A stretch of 64,000 nt of DNA from Winslowiella toletana (GTDB lineage Bacteria > Pseudomonadota > Gammaproteobacteria > Enterobacterales > Enterobacteriaceae): positions 4,859,790 to 4,923,789 of the forward strand of contig NZ_CP134152.1 in the NCBI RefSeq assembly GCF_032164335.1, written 5' to 3'. Positions 26,316-39,597 of this stretch are shown here, one piece after another. The notes beneath the pieces were generated by a model, which was given only the letters and a program-made list of their open reading frames with translations, did not search any database and was not told the origin of the DNA. Position 1 is the first letter of the stretch; every line of letters starts with the position of its first letter. The translations under genes and the position numbers were made by a program.

Positions 26316-26777
26316 GTGGCGGACAATCTGCAAATAGACAACCTCGATCGCGGCATTCTCAATGCGCTGATGGATAATGCGCGTTCTGCCTATGCCGAGC
26401 TGGCAAAACAATTTAACGTCAGTCCAGGCACTATCCACGTGCGGGTAGAGAAGATGAAGCAGGCGGGAATTATCAAAGGCACGCGGCTGGAGATCGACCC
26501 TAAGCATCTGGGATACGACGTCTGCTGCTTTATTGGCATCATCCTGAAAAGCGCTAAGGATTATCCGTCCGCGCTGGCCCGGCTGGAGAGTCTTGATGAA
26601 GTGGTGGAAGCCTACTATACCACCGGCCACTACAGCATCTTTATTAAGGTGATGTGCCGGTCAATTGATGCACTGCAACAGGTGTTGATCAATAAGATCC
26701 AGACCATCGATGAGATACAGTCCACCGAAACCCTGATCTCGTTGCAAAACCCAATTATGCGCACCATTAAGCCGTGA
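26316..26777 (+). CDS. asnC: Lrp/AsnC-family regulator AsnC
   Basis: A 153-residue feast/famine regulator. The N-terminal HTH (LDRGILNALMDNARSAYAEL, then AKQFNVSPGTIHVRVEKMK) is followed by a RAM ligand-binding domain from about residue 65. Length and sequence match E. coli AsnC (152), which responds to asparagine, activates asnA and represses its own gene, and reads toward mioC. The start is GTG 26316 after CCGGAG. Here asnA is not beside it: ovoA occupies the upstream slot, and a chitinase separates asnC from mioC. Confidence 0.93.
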   Translation: MADNLQIDNLDRGILNALMDNARSAYAELAKQFNVSPGTIHVRVEKMKQAGIIKGTRLEIDPKHLGYDVCCFIGIILKSAKDYPSALARLESLDEVVEAYYTTGHYSIFIKVMCRSIDALQQVLINKIQTIDEIQSTETLISLQNPIMRTIKP

Positions 26778-26779
26778 TC

Positions 26780-26788
26780 TGTGGATAA
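26780..26788 (-). promoter_or_regulatory. Isolated consensus DnaA box
   Basis: TGTGGATAA, the complement of the consensus DnaA box TTATCCACA, three bases after the asnC stop and about 2.5 kb from oriC. It may be chance or a minor DnaA-titration/regulatory site. Confidence 0.5.
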
Positions 26789-26811
26789 AGTTATTCACTA
26801 AAAATAAACCC

Positions 26812-26833
26812 GGTGACCGAGTGACCGGTCACC
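26812..26833. terminator. Hairpin between convergent asnC and chitinase gene
   Basis: An 8-bp perfect stem GGTGACCG/CGGTCACC with a 6-nt loop in the 76-bp convergent gap. A/T-rich stretches lie on both sides, so it could act bidirectionally. Confidence 0.5.
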
Positions 26834-26853
26834 ATTATTCAGCAGCTTTATAA

Positions 26854-28494
26854 TTATTTAACTGGATTCCACAGCGCCTGAACAGCAGCCGGACTCCAGT
26901 GCTGCATCGCTGAGTGTGCCTGCAGGCAGCGATATTCTTTGCCCTGATATTTTACCGTATCGCCTGCTTTATAATTCACGCCGACTTGCCACTCCTTAAC
27001 AGACGGATCCGTTGGGTCTACTGGCTCCACTGGGTCGACAGGGATAACCGGGTCAACGGGTTCAACAGGAACAACGGGGTCGATGGGATCAATTACTTCC
27101 TGCGGAATTTTTGCCTCTACCGTATTACTGGCCGGTGAAACATTGCCGGCCGCGTCTACCGCCATAACGTAGTAGCTGTATTCAACCTCTGGTTGCGCCG
27201 TACGATCCAGCCAGCCGGTCGTGGTGGTCACATCAACACGGATGCTATTTCGATAGATCCAGTAACCAGTGACGCCGACATTATCTTCTGAACGCTGCCA
27301 GCTGAGACGAATATTCTCACCCTGCACACTGGCATTCAGATCCGCTGGCGCAGAAGGCGCAATATCGTCCTCTCCAGGTTTGCCCGGCTCACCCATCGCA
27401 TTATCCGCTGCGGTTTTCATTTCGTTGATATAATCGACCTGATCTTCCATATTCATCTGCTCAGTGCTGGCACCAAGCGTCCAGACAAAGAAGCCGCCAT
27501 AATTGTTTTCCGCCTGCCATTCAGCACGCGCAATATTATTCTGCCTGCTTTCAACAAAGTTACCTTCCGCGGCCCATTGTTTATTGATAGTGGCACCAAC
27601 AACAATTTTAGACGCATCGCCAACTGCTCTGGCATAGTTTGCCATGGCAACTTTATATCTGAAGTTACGACCAGCGTCATAAGTCATGACATTGAAAAAG
27701 TCGTAAACATCCTTACTTTTTGCTAACAGTGATAAGACTTCACCGTGGTGCGAAGAGCGTTTATCTTCAACGTAAGAACAATCCTTCTCGACAGTATTAT
27801 TCATACATTCGACAGGATCGGCCCCCACATGATAAGTCGTTAAGCTCAATAGTTTTTTAGAATCAGGCCCCAACAGTTCACGCACACGCTGCGACAACTT
27901 CAACAGGTTATCATTCTCTTCCTCGGTCAGACGTGCCTCTTTCTCGAAATCAAAATCGATTCCGTCCAGATAGACCGTTCCTGCACGCTGATAAGCCCCC
28001 ATATTACAGGAGCCGTCCCAGTTCTGGGACTGACACTCCCCAACCAGCTCTTCAGGCTTGAGATTTTTTTTATACACCGGGAACGGCGTGTTCAGTTTCT
28101 TCACCAGCCCTTTTGCTACTTTTTCCCGGCCAGCTTCGCTATTAAGATGAGACCAGATTTCTTCATAAGTCTGACCGCCAAAAGCGATCATCATTTTCTT
28201 TTGCGGCTGTGCCAGTTTAACCTGAGTCCAGGTTGAATAAGCAACAGGCATCCAGTACCCATCATAAGCAGGAACCGAGGCGATATTATCGGAGGTTTCG
28301 ATATTACCTTCACTATCCCATTTACCGAATGATAATAAGAAAGTATCAACCTTAGAGCTTTTAATAACATCGGCGTCATCATTATGAAGACCCCACGATG
28401 TTAAATAACTGATAGTACGATTTTGTTCTGATGCCGATACAGTTTGAGCAAACAGAGTCACACCAATAATCAGAGAAAAAGGTATCTTTTTCAT
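26854..28494 (-). CDS. Secreted GH18 chitinase with FnIII and CBM5/12 chitin-binding module
   Basis: A 546-residue secreted endo-type glycoside hydrolase. It has a signal peptide (about residues 1-21, cleaved after VSA), a GH18 barrel with the catalytic DxxDxDxE motif DGIDFDFE (177-184; proton donor E184), and MTYD in the barrel. After residue about 370 come an FnIII-like domain, a linker of PVDP/EPVDP repeats (about 467-500), and a C-terminal CBM5/12 (KEWQVGVNYKAGDTV ... HWSP). It should cut chitin outside the cell. I chose ATG 28494 because it begins the signal peptide. It stands alone between asnC and mioC, where E. coli has nothing. It has the same tail module as an LPMO at 43656-45194. 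Confidence 0.9.
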   Translation of the reverse strand: MKKIPFSLIIGVTLFAQTVSASEQNRTISYLTSWGLHNDDADVIKSSKVDTFLLSFGKWDSEGNIETSDNIASVPAYDGYWMPVAYSTWTQVKLAQPQKKMMIAFGGQTYEEIWSHLNSEAGREKVAKGLVKKLNTPFPVYKKNLKPEELVGECQSQNWDGSCNMGAYQRAGTVYLDGIDFDFEKEARLTEEENDNLLKLSQRVRELLGPDSKKLLSLTTYHVGADPVECMNNTVEKDCSYVEDKRSSHHGEVLSLLAKSKDVYDFFNVMTYDAGRNFRYKVAMANYARAVGDASKIVVGATINKQWAAEGNFVESRQNNIARAEWQAENNYGGFFVWTLGASTEQMNMEDQVDYINEMKTAADNAMGEPGKPGEDDIAPSAPADLNASVQGENIRLSWQRSEDNVGVTGYWIYRNSIRVDVTTTTGWLDRTAQPEVEYSYYVMAVDAAGNVSPASNTVEAKIPQEVIDPIDPVVPVEPVDPVIPVDPVEPVDPTDPSVKEWQVGVNYKAGDTVKYQGKEYRCLQAHSAMQHWSPAAVQALWNPVK

Positions 28495-28704
28495 AATATA
28501 TCCAGATGATAAACAATAATAATGTCTGAATATCATACTGAGTTTTGACTGAAGAATTTTCTGTTAATAAATAAGAAGCCTGGAAAAAAATTAAAATACG
28601 CAATTAAAATAAGAGCTAATCAAACTATCTTAATAACGTCACGTTTAACCTGGGTTGAAATCTGAAAGAGGGAAAAGTGATAGATCTCGCTGCAATATCC
28701 TTAC

Positions 28705-28713
28705 TTTTCCACA
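28705..28713 (+). promoter_or_regulatory. Near-consensus DnaA box upstream of mioC
   Basis: TTTTCCACA differs at one position from TTATCCACA. DnaA represses mioC transcription in E. coli from a box in the same promoter region. Confidence 0.45.
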
Positions 28714-28717
28714 GGTA

Positions 28718-28744
28718 GATCACAGCGTGATCACAGCGTACAAT
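28718..28744 (+). promoter_or_regulatory. mioC promoter with 11-bp tandem repeat
   Basis: Two exact copies of GATCACAGCGT run head to tail (28718-28728 and 28729-28739) and end at a -10 candidate TACAAT (28739-28744). Each copy has a GATC Dam site. The -35 is not obvious. The ribosome site AGGGA follows at 28762-28766. Confidence 0.5.
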
Positions 28745-28773
28745 GCTCTCCTTTATTGTTCAGGGATCGCATC

Positions 28774-29214
28774 ATGGCCGACATTACCTTAATCAGTGGC
28801 AGCACCTTAGGCAGCGCAGAGTACGTTGCTGAGCATCTGGCAGAAAAGCTGGAAGAGGCAGGCTTTACTACCGAGACCTTTCACGGCCCGGAATTAGAAG
28901 AACTGCCACAGCAAGGTGTCTGGCTGGTCGTGACGTCAACCCATGGTGCAGGCGACTTGCCTGACAATCTGCAATCGCTGTTTGATGAGATAACTGAACA
29001 GCAGCCCGATCTGTCAGCGCTGCGTTATGGTGCCGTTGGAATTGGCAATCGCGAATACGATCTGTTTTGTGGTGCTATAGATAAGATGGACAGCTTATTA
29101 ACTGCACGGGGTGCAAAACGAATCGGTGATCGTCTGGATATCGACGTGATGGAACATGAGATCCCTGAAGATCCGGCAGAGGTATGGGTAGAGAGCTGGA
29201 AATCGCTGGTTTAA
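28774..29214 (+). CDS. mioC: FMN-binding flavodoxin-like protein MioC
   Basis: A 146-residue flavodoxin-fold protein. The FMN phosphate loop is SGSTLGSAEYVAEHL near the N-terminus, and later loops VTSTHGAGDLPDNL and GIGNREYDLFCGA match flavodoxins. E. coli MioC (147 residues) supports biotin synthase in vitro, and transcription of the gene toward oriC modulates initiation. ATG 28774 has AGGGA 8 nt upstream; the TTG at 28756 is rejected. It reads into oriC. Confidence 0.94.
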   Translation: MADITLISGSTLGSAEYVAEHLAEKLEEAGFTTETFHGPELEELPQQGVWLVVTSTHGAGDLPDNLQSLFDEITEQQPDLSALRYGAVGIGNREYDLFCGAIDKMDSLLTARGAKRIGDRLDIDVMEHEIPEDPAEVWVESWKSLV

Positions 29215-29289
29215 TCATCAGGAAGAGGTTCGACTGAGCCTCTTTTTACCGCAGCAGAGACTTTTTTTTACCGGATCCGCGTTTTTTTA

Positions 29290-29575
29290 TACTTATTTTG
29301 TGCAATTTAACCGCGATCGTTTGTGGATAACTACTGTATTGACCCCCTAATAACCGGTTGTTATCCCAAGAACAAAGCTGGTCACTCCTTGAGCCTGTGT
29401 ATAACCTGCCATTTAGATCCCAGCTTATACTGAAAAGGATCACCGATCATTCACAGCATTGGATCCTCACTAATTGGTTGATCGCCTTGATCAAAAAACG
29501 CTTATCCACAGAGATCGTCGATCCTAATAAGAGATCTAATAAAGAGATCCTTAAATAAAAAAGATCTTTCTTTTT
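29290..29575. other. oriC: Chromosomal replication origin oriC
   Basis: The mioC-mnmG gap has the enterobacterial oriC layout. DnaA boxes: R4-type TGTGGATAA 29322-29330; TTATCCCAA 29361-29369 (R3 position); TGTGTATAA 29396-29404 (R2); TTATCCACA 29502-29510 (R1). Next to R1, at 29511-29575, is an AT-rich unwinding region with GATC-bearing 13-mer-like repeats. About a dozen GATC sites fall in some 300 bp, far above chance, as SeqA/Dam control needs. The order (mioC, R4 to R1, unwinding region, mnmG) mirrors E. coli. Confidence 0.93.
29511..29575. repeat. oriC DNA-unwinding element with AT-rich GATC repeats
   Basis: Imperfect repeats of the AGAGATCTAATAA / AGAGATCCTTAAA type and AAGATCTTTCTTT sit between DnaA box R1 and mnmG. 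They correspond to the left/middle/right 13-mers of E. coli oriC, where strand opening starts. Confidence 0.8.
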
Positions 29576-29675
29576 AAACCCTGACGATCCCGGTGCTTTC
29601 GCCATCGGCTAAAGTTGAGTAGAATCCACGGCCCAGGGAAATCTCCCTGACCGTCCAATCGCGAGGTGCAGTACC

Positions 29676-31565
29676 ATGTTCTATCCAGATCCTTTTGACG
29701 TCATCGTAATCGGTGGTGGTCATGCGGGAACAGAAGCCGCGATGGCTGCTGCCCGAATGGGTCAACAAACCCTGTTGTTAACCCACAACATCGACACGCT
29801 GGGGCAAATGTCCTGTAATCCGGCGATCGGTGGCATCGGTAAGGGACATCTGGTTAAAGAAGTGGATGCACTGGGTGGCCTGATGGCAACCGCAATCGAT
29901 CAGGCAGGCATTCAGTTTAGGATACTAAACGCCAGCAAAGGCCCGGCGGTGCGTGCAACCCGTGCCCAGGCTGACCGCGTGCTGTATCGCCAGGCGGTTC
30001 GCACCGCGCTGGAAAACCAGCCTAATCTGATGATCTTCCAGCAGGCAGTAGAAGATCTGATTGTCGAAAACGATCGGGTGGTCGGCGCTGTGACCCAAAT
30101 GGGTCTGAAATTCCGTGCGAAAGCCGTAGTGCTGACGGTCGGCACTTTCCTCGACGGAAAAATTCATATCGGACTGGATAACTACAGCGGTGGCCGTGCT
30201 GGCGATCCGCCATCCATTCCGCTGGCACGCCGTCTGCGTGAGTTACCGCTGCGCGTTAGCCGCCTGAAAACCGGTACTCCACCGCGTATCGACGCGCGTA
30301 CTATCGATTTCAGCGTACTGGCACCGCAACACGGTGATAATCCCATGCCGGTATTCTCGTTTATGGGCAATGTGTCTCAGCATCCACAACAAGTGCCTTG
30401 CTACATCACCTATACCAACGAAAAAACCCATGACGTGATCCGTAATAACCTCGATCGCAGCCCGATGTATGCTGGTGTTATCGAAGGAATTGGCCCACGT
30501 TACTGTCCGTCGATCGAAGATAAAGTGATGCGCTTTGCCGATCGTAACGCGCACCAGATTTTCCTTGAGCCTGAAGGCTTAACCAGCAACGAGATCTATC
30601 CGAACGGCATCTCCACCAGTCTGCCATTTGACGTCCAGATGCAGATCGTCCGGTCAATGCAGGGCATGGAAAACGCGCGTATTGTCCGTCCCGGTTATGC
30701 GATCGAGTATGATTTCTTCGATCCGCGCGATCTGAAACCGACGCTGGAAAGTAAATATATCAACGGTTTGTTCTTTGCCGGTCAGATCAACGGTACTACC
30801 GGTTACGAAGAGGCTGCGGCTCAGGGACTGCTGGCCGGTCTGAATGCTGGTCGTCTCTCCGCCGACAAAGAGAGCTGGGCGCCGCGTCGCGATCAGGCAT
30901 ACCTTGGCGTGCTGGTGGACGATCTTTGCACCCTTGGTACAAAAGAACCGTACCGCATGTTCACTTCACGTGCCGAATATCGTCTGATGCTACGTGAAGA
31001 CAACGCCGATCTACGTCTGACGGAAGCCGGTCGCGAGCTCGGCCTGGTCGATGATGCCCGTTGGGCGCGTTATAACCAGAAACTCGAGAGCATCGAACTG
31101 GAGCGTCAGCGTCTGCGTGATATCTGGGTACATCCGAAATCAGCCAGCGTCGATGAGATTAACAGCGTGCTGAGCGCCGGTCTGACCAAGGAAGCCAGTG
31201 GTGAAGATTTACTGCGCCGTCCGGAAATGACTTACGAAAAACTGATGAGCCTGAGCCTGTTTGCACCGGCACTGAGCGATGCTCAGGCTGCCGAACAGGT
31301 TGAGATTCAGGTGAAGTATGAAGGTTACATCGCGCGCCAGCAGGAAGAGATCGATCGCCAGCAGCGCAATGAAAACACGCTGCTGCCTGCGACGCTCGAC
31401 TATCATCAGGTAACAGGTCTGTCGAACGAAGTGATCGCCAAACTTAACGATCATAAACCAGGTTCGATCGGCCAGGCATCGCGTATTTCTGGTGTCACAC
31501 CGGCCGCGATCTCGATTCTGCTGATTTATCTCAAGAAACAGGGTCTGTTACGTAAAAGCGCCTGA
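29676..31565 (+). CDS. mnmG: tRNA uridine 5-carboxymethylaminomethyl modification enzyme MnmG
   Basis: A 629-residue FAD enzyme that, with MnmE, makes cmnm5U34 in tRNAs read for split codon boxes; the partner gene mnmE is at 59515-60879. The FAD dinucleotide loop [12 protein letters not shown] (glycines 13-18), the [14 protein letters not shown] motif and the second motif [18 protein letters not shown] are present. The length equals E. coli MnmG (GidA). It is the first gene right of oriC and is followed by rsmG after 78 bp. Confidence 0.97.
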   Translation: MFYPDPFDVIVIGGGHAGTEAAMAAARMGQQTLLLTHNIDTLGQMSCNPAIGGIGKGHLVKEVDALGGLMATAIDQAGIQFRILNASKGPAVRATRAQADRVLYRQAVRTALENQPNLMIFQQAVEDLIVENDRVVGAVTQMGLKFRAKAVVLTVGTFLDGKIHIGLDNYSGGRAGDPPSIPLARRLRELPLRVSRLKTGTPPRIDARTIDFSVLAPQHGDNPMPVFSFMGNVSQHPQQVPCYITYTNEKTHDVIRNNLDRSPMYAGVIEGIGPRYCPSIEDKVMRFADRNAHQIFLEPEGLTSNEIYPNGISTSLPFDVQMQIVRSMQGMENARIVRPGYAIEYDFFDPRDLKPTLESKYINGLFFAGQINGTTGYEEAAAQGLLAGLNAGRLSADKESWAPRRDQAYLGVLVDDLCTLGTKEPYRMFTSRAEYRLMLREDNADLRLTEAGRELGLVDDARWARYNQKLESIELERQRLRDIWVHPKSASVDEINSVLSAGLTKEASGEDLLRRPEMTYEKLMSLSLFAPALSDAQAAEQVEIQVKYEGYIARQQEEIDRQQRNENTLLPATLDYHQVTGLSNEVIAKLNDHKPGSIGQASRISGVTPAAISILLIYLKKQGLLRKSA

Positions 31566-31643
31566 TACTCTGTTATCAACGGGAGCCGTAAGCGGCTCCC
31601 CCTGCACCACCCGTTACAGACCACAAAATTTACGGAACCTGCT

Positions 31644-32261
31644 GTGATTAACCAACTCTCTTCCCTGCTTAAAGCCGCCAACATTTCTCTGTCCGATCAG
31701 CAAAAGCAACAGCTGGTGGGCTACGTTGAAATGCTGCACAAGTGGAACAAAGCCTATAACCTGACTTCAGTGCGTGAGCCTGAACAGATGCTGGTGCGCC
31801 ATATTCTCGACAGCATCGTGGTTGAGCCGCATTTGCAGGGTAGTCGGTTTATTGATGTCGGAACCGGGCCTGGGCTGCCTGGCGTGCCGCTGGCTATCGT
31901 GCGTCCTGACGCTCATTTTACCCTGCTGGATAGTCTGGGTAAGCGTGTACGTTTCCTTCGTCAGGTACAGCATGAACTGAAGCTGGAGAACATTGAGCCG
32001 GTACAGAGTCGGGTGGAAGAGTTCCCTTCCGAGCCGCCTTTTGATGGCGTGATCAGCCGCGCATTTGCTTCACTCAATGATATGTTGAGCTGGTGTCATC
32101 ATCTGCCGGGCAAAAACGGCGCATTTTATGCGCTGAAAGGCGTGCTGCCGGCCGATGAAATTGCGGCCCTGCCAGACGGTTTTAGCGTGAAAGAGACCAT
32201 TCGTCTCAGCGTTCCGCAGCTGGAAGGTGAGCGTCACCTGGTGATTATCAAGGCAAATTAA
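31644..32261 (+). CDS. rsmG: 16S rRNA (guanine527-N7)-methyltransferase RsmG
   Basis: A 205-residue SAM-dependent methyltransferase. The SAM motif [16 protein letters not shown] follows the family signature [19 protein letters not shown]. It methylates G527 in the 530 loop of 16S rRNA; loss gives low-level streptomycin resistance in E. coli. Translation starts at GTG 31644 by comparison with the family N-terminus. It is cotranscribed with mnmG, judging by the gap. Confidence 0.96.
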   Translation: MINQLSSLLKAANISLSDQQKQQLVGYVEMLHKWNKAYNLTSVREPEQMLVRHILDSIVVEPHLQGSRFIDVGTGPGLPGVPLAIVRPDAHFTLLDSLGKRVRFLRQVQHELKLENIEPVQSRVEEFPSEPPFDGVISRAFASLNDMLSWCHHLPGKNGAFYALKGVLPADEIAALPDGFSVKETIRLSVPQLEGERHLVIIKAN

Positions 32262-32972
32262 CCCTTTTCATAGTCAGGACATTGCATTGTGCCTTGTTGC
32301 ACATAATGCGCATGCTGTACAAGAAATCGCCGGTTATGCGTTTTAGGCAGCACGTTTTTGTCAATGATGATGTTTTGTTCAGGTTAAATCGTCAGGCGGA
32401 AATTATCGGACATGATTAGTAACATTTAACGTTAATGTCACATTCCATTATCATGCTTATCACTTTTACCGGGTTGTTAAAGTGATTCAATAGTCACGGA
32501 TGAAAATATATCTTCATTATAAGTTGGCGTGAGTAATGTAATTATTGCCATTAAAAGTTTGCTGACGATGTCAATATAGGCTTTTAATTGATGTTAATTG
32601 TCATTTTCACATTAATTTTTAGTATGTGTATGTTTTTTAATGGTTTTATTTTTCATTTTTCCACGAAATCAGTAAAGGTTCAGTATGATATTTCGCCATT
32701 ACATTACTGATTTGTGATCTGAAGCACGCTTTATGAGCAAGCTATCGCGCTTATTACGGTAAATTTACTTCGGTTTACCGTTCTTTGCGCTTTTGAAAAA
32801 TAGCCCCTCAGAAAGAAATTTAAATAATTGTTCACCTTTTCTCTACTTATCGATTGAAATCGCAGGTGCGCCCCGTATAATTTGCTCGTTTTTTGCTGCT
32901 TGACTCAAATGAGTAAAGGCAGTTTTATACGGCACGGGACATACCCCGAACGGGGCAGGAGAGTTAAGCGTC
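32262..32972. other. Long AT-rich gap between rsmG and the atp operon
   Basis: About 700 bp without a credible gene. A weak hairpin (GCATTGTGC/GCACATAATGC, around 32284-32309) follows rsmG and may terminate it. The middle (about 32400-32830) is strongly AT-rich. The right end holds the atp promoter. I see no tRNA, conserved sRNA or repeat in it. Confidence 0.7.
32854..32881 (+). promoter_or_regulatory. Main promoter of the atp operon
   Basis: TTGAAA (32854-32859), 16-bp spacer, TATAAT (32876-32881), about 90 bp upstream of atpI. No other good match is seen in the gap. Confidence 0.65.
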
Positions 32973-34180
<1,208 letters not shown>

Positions 34181-34185
34181 TTTTT

Positions 34186-34495
<310 letters not shown>

Positions 34496-34576
34496 TAAAT
34501 GTTGAGCGATGAACGGATTCTGCAGGTTGTCTATGATGACGGCAGATAAAGTTAACTTAACAAGAGGCATTGTGCT

Positions 34577-35047
34577 GTGAACCTTAACGCAACAATCCTC
34601 GGCCAGGCTATCGCGTTCGTCCTGTTTGTCCTGTTCTGCATGAAGTACGTATGGCCGCCGATTATGGCTGCCATCGAAAAGCGCCAGAAAGAAATTGCTG
34701 AAGGCCTTGCTTCCGCTGAACGTGCCAAAAAAGATTTGGATCTCGCGCAGGCTAATGCGACCGACCAGCTGAAAAAAGCGAAAGAAGAAGCTCAGGTAAT
34801 CATTGAACAGGCTAATAAGCGCCGTTCACAGATCCTGGACGAAGCTAAAGCTGAGGCTGAGCAGGAACGTAGCAAGATCGTGAACCAAGCGCAGGCAGAA
34901 ATTGATGCTGAGCGTAAACGTGCACGTGAAGAGTTGCGTAAGCAAGTCGCGATGCTGGCTGTTGCCGGCGCCGAGAAGATCATTGAACGTTCCGTGGATG
35001 AAGCTGCTAACAGCGACATCGTAGATAAACTGGTCGCTGAACTGTAA
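34577..35047 (+). CDS. atpF: ATP synthase Fo subunit b
   Basis: A 156-residue subunit with one N-terminal membrane helix (about 4-26) and a long, charged coiled-coil that dimerises as the peripheral stalk. The length equals E. coli AtpF; it starts with GTG (GTGAACCTTAACGC). A 107-bp gap separates it from atpE. Confidence 0.97.
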   Translation: MNLNATILGQAIAFVLFVLFCMKYVWPPIMAAIEKRQKEIAEGLASAERAKKDLDLAQANATDQLKKAKEEAQVIIEQANKRRSQILDEAKAEAEQERSKIVNQAQAEIDAERKRAREELRKQVAMLAVAGAEKIIERSVDEAANSDIVDKLVAEL

Positions 35048-35061
35048 GGAGGGAGGGGCTG

Positions 35062-35595
35062 ATGTCTGAATTTGTAACTGTAGCTCGCCCCTACGCCAAA
35101 GCAGCTTTTGACTTTGCTGTTGAGCATCAAAGTGTCGATCGCTGGCAGCAGATGCTGGCGTTTGCCGCTGAAGTGGCAAGCAATGAACAGATGACAGAAC
35201 TTCTCTCCGGCGCATTGGCGCCGGAAGCTACGTCTGCATCTTTCAATGCAATCTGTGGTGATCAACTCGATGACGCAGGCCAGAACCTGATTAAGGTGAT
35301 GGCAGAAAACGGACGTTTACAAGCGCTCCCGGATGTTCTGGCTCAGTATATTCAACTGCGTGCCGCATATGATGCGACCGCTGAAGTTGAAGTCATCTCC
35401 GCCAGCACTCTGAGTGACGAACAGCTGAGTAAAATCAGCACCGCGATGGAAAAACGTCTGTCACGCAAAGTTAAGCTGAAATGCAAAATTGATAAGTCTG
35501 TAATGGCAGGCGTTATCATCCGCTCGGGTGATATGGTGATTGATGGCAGCGTACGCGGCCGTCTTGAGCGTCTGGCAGACGTCTTGCAGTCTTAA
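35062..35595 (+). CDS. atpH: ATP synthase F1 subunit delta
   Basis: A 177-residue subunit joining the peripheral stalk to the top of the F1 head. It begins [18 protein letters not shown], and its C-terminus [20 protein letters not shown] is the conserved family signature. A strong AAGGAGGGAGG ribosome site lies before the ATG. Confidence 0.97.
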   Translation: MSEFVTVARPYAKAAFDFAVEHQSVDRWQQMLAFAAEVASNEQMTELLSGALAPEATSASFNAICGDQLDDAGQNLIKVMAENGRLQALPDVLAQYIQLRAAYDATAEVEVISASTLSDEQLSKISTAMEKRLSRKVKLKCKIDKSVMAGVIIRSGDMVIDGSVRGRLERLADVLQS

Positions 35596-35609
35596 GGGGA
35601 CTGGAGCAT

Positions 35610-37151
35610 ATGCAACTGAATTCCACCGAAATCAGCGAACTGATCAAGCAGCGCATTGCTCAGTTCAATGTCGTGAGTGAAGCTCACAACGAAGGTACTA
35701 TTGTTTCTGTAAGTGACGGTATCATCCGCGTACACGGCCTGGCCGATGTGATGCAGGGTGAGATGATTGCCCTGCCGGGTAACCGTTACGCTATCGCACT
35801 GAACCTCGAGCGCGACTCGGTAGGTGCAGTAGTTATGGGCCCATACTCTGACCTCGCCGAAGGCATGAAAGTTAAGTGTACTGGCCGTATTCTGGAAGTT
35901 CCTGTCGGTCGTGGCCTGCTGGGCCGCGTGGTGAACACCCTGGGTGCACCAATCGATGGCAAAGGCGCCATTGATAACGACGGCTTCTCGCCAATCGAAG
36001 TGATTGCACCAGGCGTTATCGAGCGCCAGGGTGTTGACCAGCCTGTACAGACTGGTTACAAATCCGTCGATGCAATGATTCCAATCGGCCGTGGCCAGCG
36101 TGAGCTGATCATCGGTGACCGTCAGACCGGTAAAACCGCGATGGCGATCGATGCGATCATCAACCAGCGTGATTCCGGTATTAAATGCGTGTACGTGGCT
36201 ATCGGCCAGAAAGCGTCCACCATTTCTAACGTGGTTCGTAAGCTGGAAGAACACAACGCGCTGGCTAACACCATCGTTGTGGTTGCTACCGCATCAGAAT
36301 CTGCTGCACTGCAGTACCTGGCACCGTATGCCGGTTGTGCAATGGGCGAATATTTCCGTGACCGCGGTGAAGATGCGCTGATCGTATACGATGACCTGTC
36401 TAAACAGGCTGTTGCTTACCGTCAGGTTTCCCTGCTGCTGCGTCGTCCACCGGGTCGTGAAGCATTCCCTGGTGACGTGTTCTACCTCCACTCCCGTCTG
36501 CTGGAGCGTGCATCACGCGTTAACGCTGAGTACGTTGAAGCATTCACCAAAGGTGAAGTGAAAGGTAAAACCGGTTCTCTGACTGCTCTGCCAATCATTG
36601 AAACCCAGGCGGGTGACGTTTCTGCGTTCGTTCCAACCAACGTAATCTCGATTACCGATGGTCAGATCTTCCTGGAAACTAACCTGTTTAACTCCGGTAT
36701 TCGTCCGGCAGTTAACCCGGGTATCTCGGTATCGCGTGTTGGTGGTGCTGCTCAGACCAAGATCATCAAGAAACTGTCCGGTGGTATCCGTACCGCTCTG
36801 GCACAGTATCGTGAACTGGCGGCGTTCTCTCAGTTCGCTTCCGATCTGGATGAAGCAACCCGTAAACAGCTGAGCCATGGTCAGAAAGTGACCGAGCTGC
36901 TGAAGCAGAAACAGTATGCACCAATGTCTGTTGCACAGCAGGGTCTGGTACTGTTCGCTGCTGAGCGTGGCTTCCTGAATGACGTCGAACTGGCGAAAAT
37001 CGGTAGCTTCGAAGCAGCGCTGCTGGCTTACGCGGATCGCGATCACGTCGAGCTGATGGCTGAAATCAACCAGTCGGGTAACTATAACAACGAAATCGAA
37101 GAGAAGCTGAAAGGCCTCCTCGAAACGTTCAAAGCAACCCAGTCCTGGTAA
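35610..37151 (+). CDS. atpA: ATP synthase F1 subunit alpha
   Basis: A 513-residue non-catalytic nucleotide-binding subunit, the length of E. coli AtpA. Walker A is GDRQTGKT (about 169-176); the family signature [17 protein letters not shown] is present. It makes three copies alternating with beta in the F1 hexamer and supplies the arginine finger (VSRVG). Confidence 0.98.
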   Translation: MQLNSTEISELIKQRIAQFNVVSEAHNEGTIVSVSDGIIRVHGLADVMQGEMIALPGNRYAIALNLERDSVGAVVMGPYSDLAEGMKVKCTGRILEVPVGRGLLGRVVNTLGAPIDGKGAIDNDGFSPIEVIAPGVIERQGVDQPVQTGYKSVDAMIPIGRGQRELIIGDRQTGKTAMAIDAIINQRDSGIKCVYVAIGQKASTISNVVRKLEEHNALANTIVVVATASESAALQYLAPYAGCAMGEYFRDRGEDALIVYDDLSKQAVAYRQVSLLLRRPPGREAFPGDVFYLHSRLLERASRVNAEYVEAFTKGEVKGKTGSLTALPIIETQAGDVSAFVPTNVISITDGQIFLETNLFNSGIRPAVNPGISVSRVGGAAQTKIIKKLSGGIRTALAQYRELAAFSQFASDLDEATRKQLSHGQKVTELLKQKQYAPMSVAQQGLVLFAAERGFLNDVELAKIGSFEAALLAYADRDHVELMAEINQSGNYNNEIEEKLKGLLETFKATQSW

Positions 37152-37204
37152 CGTCTGGCGGCTTGTCCTTTTAGGGCAGGCCGCAAGGCTTTGAGGAGAA
37201 GCTT

Positions 37205-38071
37205 ATGGCCGGCGCAAAAGAGATACGTAGTAAGATCGGAAGCGTCCAGAATACGCAAAAGATCACCAAAGCGATGGAAATGGTCGCCGCCTCCAAAATG
37301 CGTAAATCGCAGGAACGCATGGCAGCCAGCCGTCCTTATGCAGAGACTATGCGCACAGTGATTGGTCACATTGCGCTTGGTAATCTGGAGTACAAGCACC
37401 CTTACCTCGAGGAGCGCGACGTTAAGCGCGTCGGCTACCTGGTCGTTTCTACCGACCGCGGGCTTTGTGGTGGTTTGAACATTAACCTGTTCAAAAAATT
37501 GCTGGCTGATATGAAAGCCTGGTCTGATAAAGGCGTCGAGAGCGATCTGGCGATTATCGGTTCCAAAGGTCTGTCATTCTTCAGCTCTGTAGGGACTAAA
37601 GTGGTTGCTCAGGTCAGCGGTATGGGAGATAAACCTTCCGTATCTGAACTGATTGGCCCGGTAAAAGTCATGCTGCAGGCTTACGATGAAGGCCGCTTAG
37701 ATAAGCTGTTTATCGTCAGCAACAAATTTGTCAACACCATGTCTCAGTCTCCTCAGATCACTCAGCTGCTGCCATTACCACCGGCAGAAGACGAAGAAGA
37801 TCTGAAGAAAAAGACCTGGGATTACCTGTATGAGCCGGATCCGAAAGGGCTGCTGGATACTTTACTGCGTCGCTATGTAGAGTCTCAGGTTTACCAGGGT
37901 GTTGTAGAAAACCTGGCCAGCGAGCAGGCCGCGCGTATGGTGGCGATGAAAGCTGCAACCGATAACGGCGGTAACCTGATCAAAGAGCTGCAGTTGGTAT
38001 ACAACAAAGCTCGTCAGGCCAGCATCACCCAGGAACTTACCGAGATTGTCTCGGGGGCCTCCGCGGTTTAA
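37205..38071 (+). CDS. atpG: ATP synthase F1 subunit gamma
   Basis: A 288-residue rotor shaft subunit. N- and C-terminal helices ([20 protein letters not shown] at the start, [15 protein letters not shown] at the end) form the coiled coil inside the hexamer. Sequence matches E. coli AtpG (287). It is followed by an unusually long 119-bp gap holding an inverted-repeat element before atpD. Confidence 0.97.
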   Translation: MAGAKEIRSKIGSVQNTQKITKAMEMVAASKMRKSQERMAASRPYAETMRTVIGHIALGNLEYKHPYLEERDVKRVGYLVVSTDRGLCGGLNINLFKKLLADMKAWSDKGVESDLAIIGSKGLSFFSSVGTKVVAQVSGMGDKPSVSELIGPVKVMLQAYDEGRLDKLFIVSNKFVNTMSQSPQITQLLPLPPAEDEEDLKKKTWDYLYEPDPKGLLDTLLRRYVESQVYQGVVENLASEQAARMVAMKAATDNGGNLIKELQLVYNKARQASITQELTEIVSGASAV

Positions 38072-38076
38072 CCAGG

Positions 38077-39573
<1,497 letters not shown>

Positions 39574-39597
39574 TAACAGTTTCCCAGGAGGTTAGAT

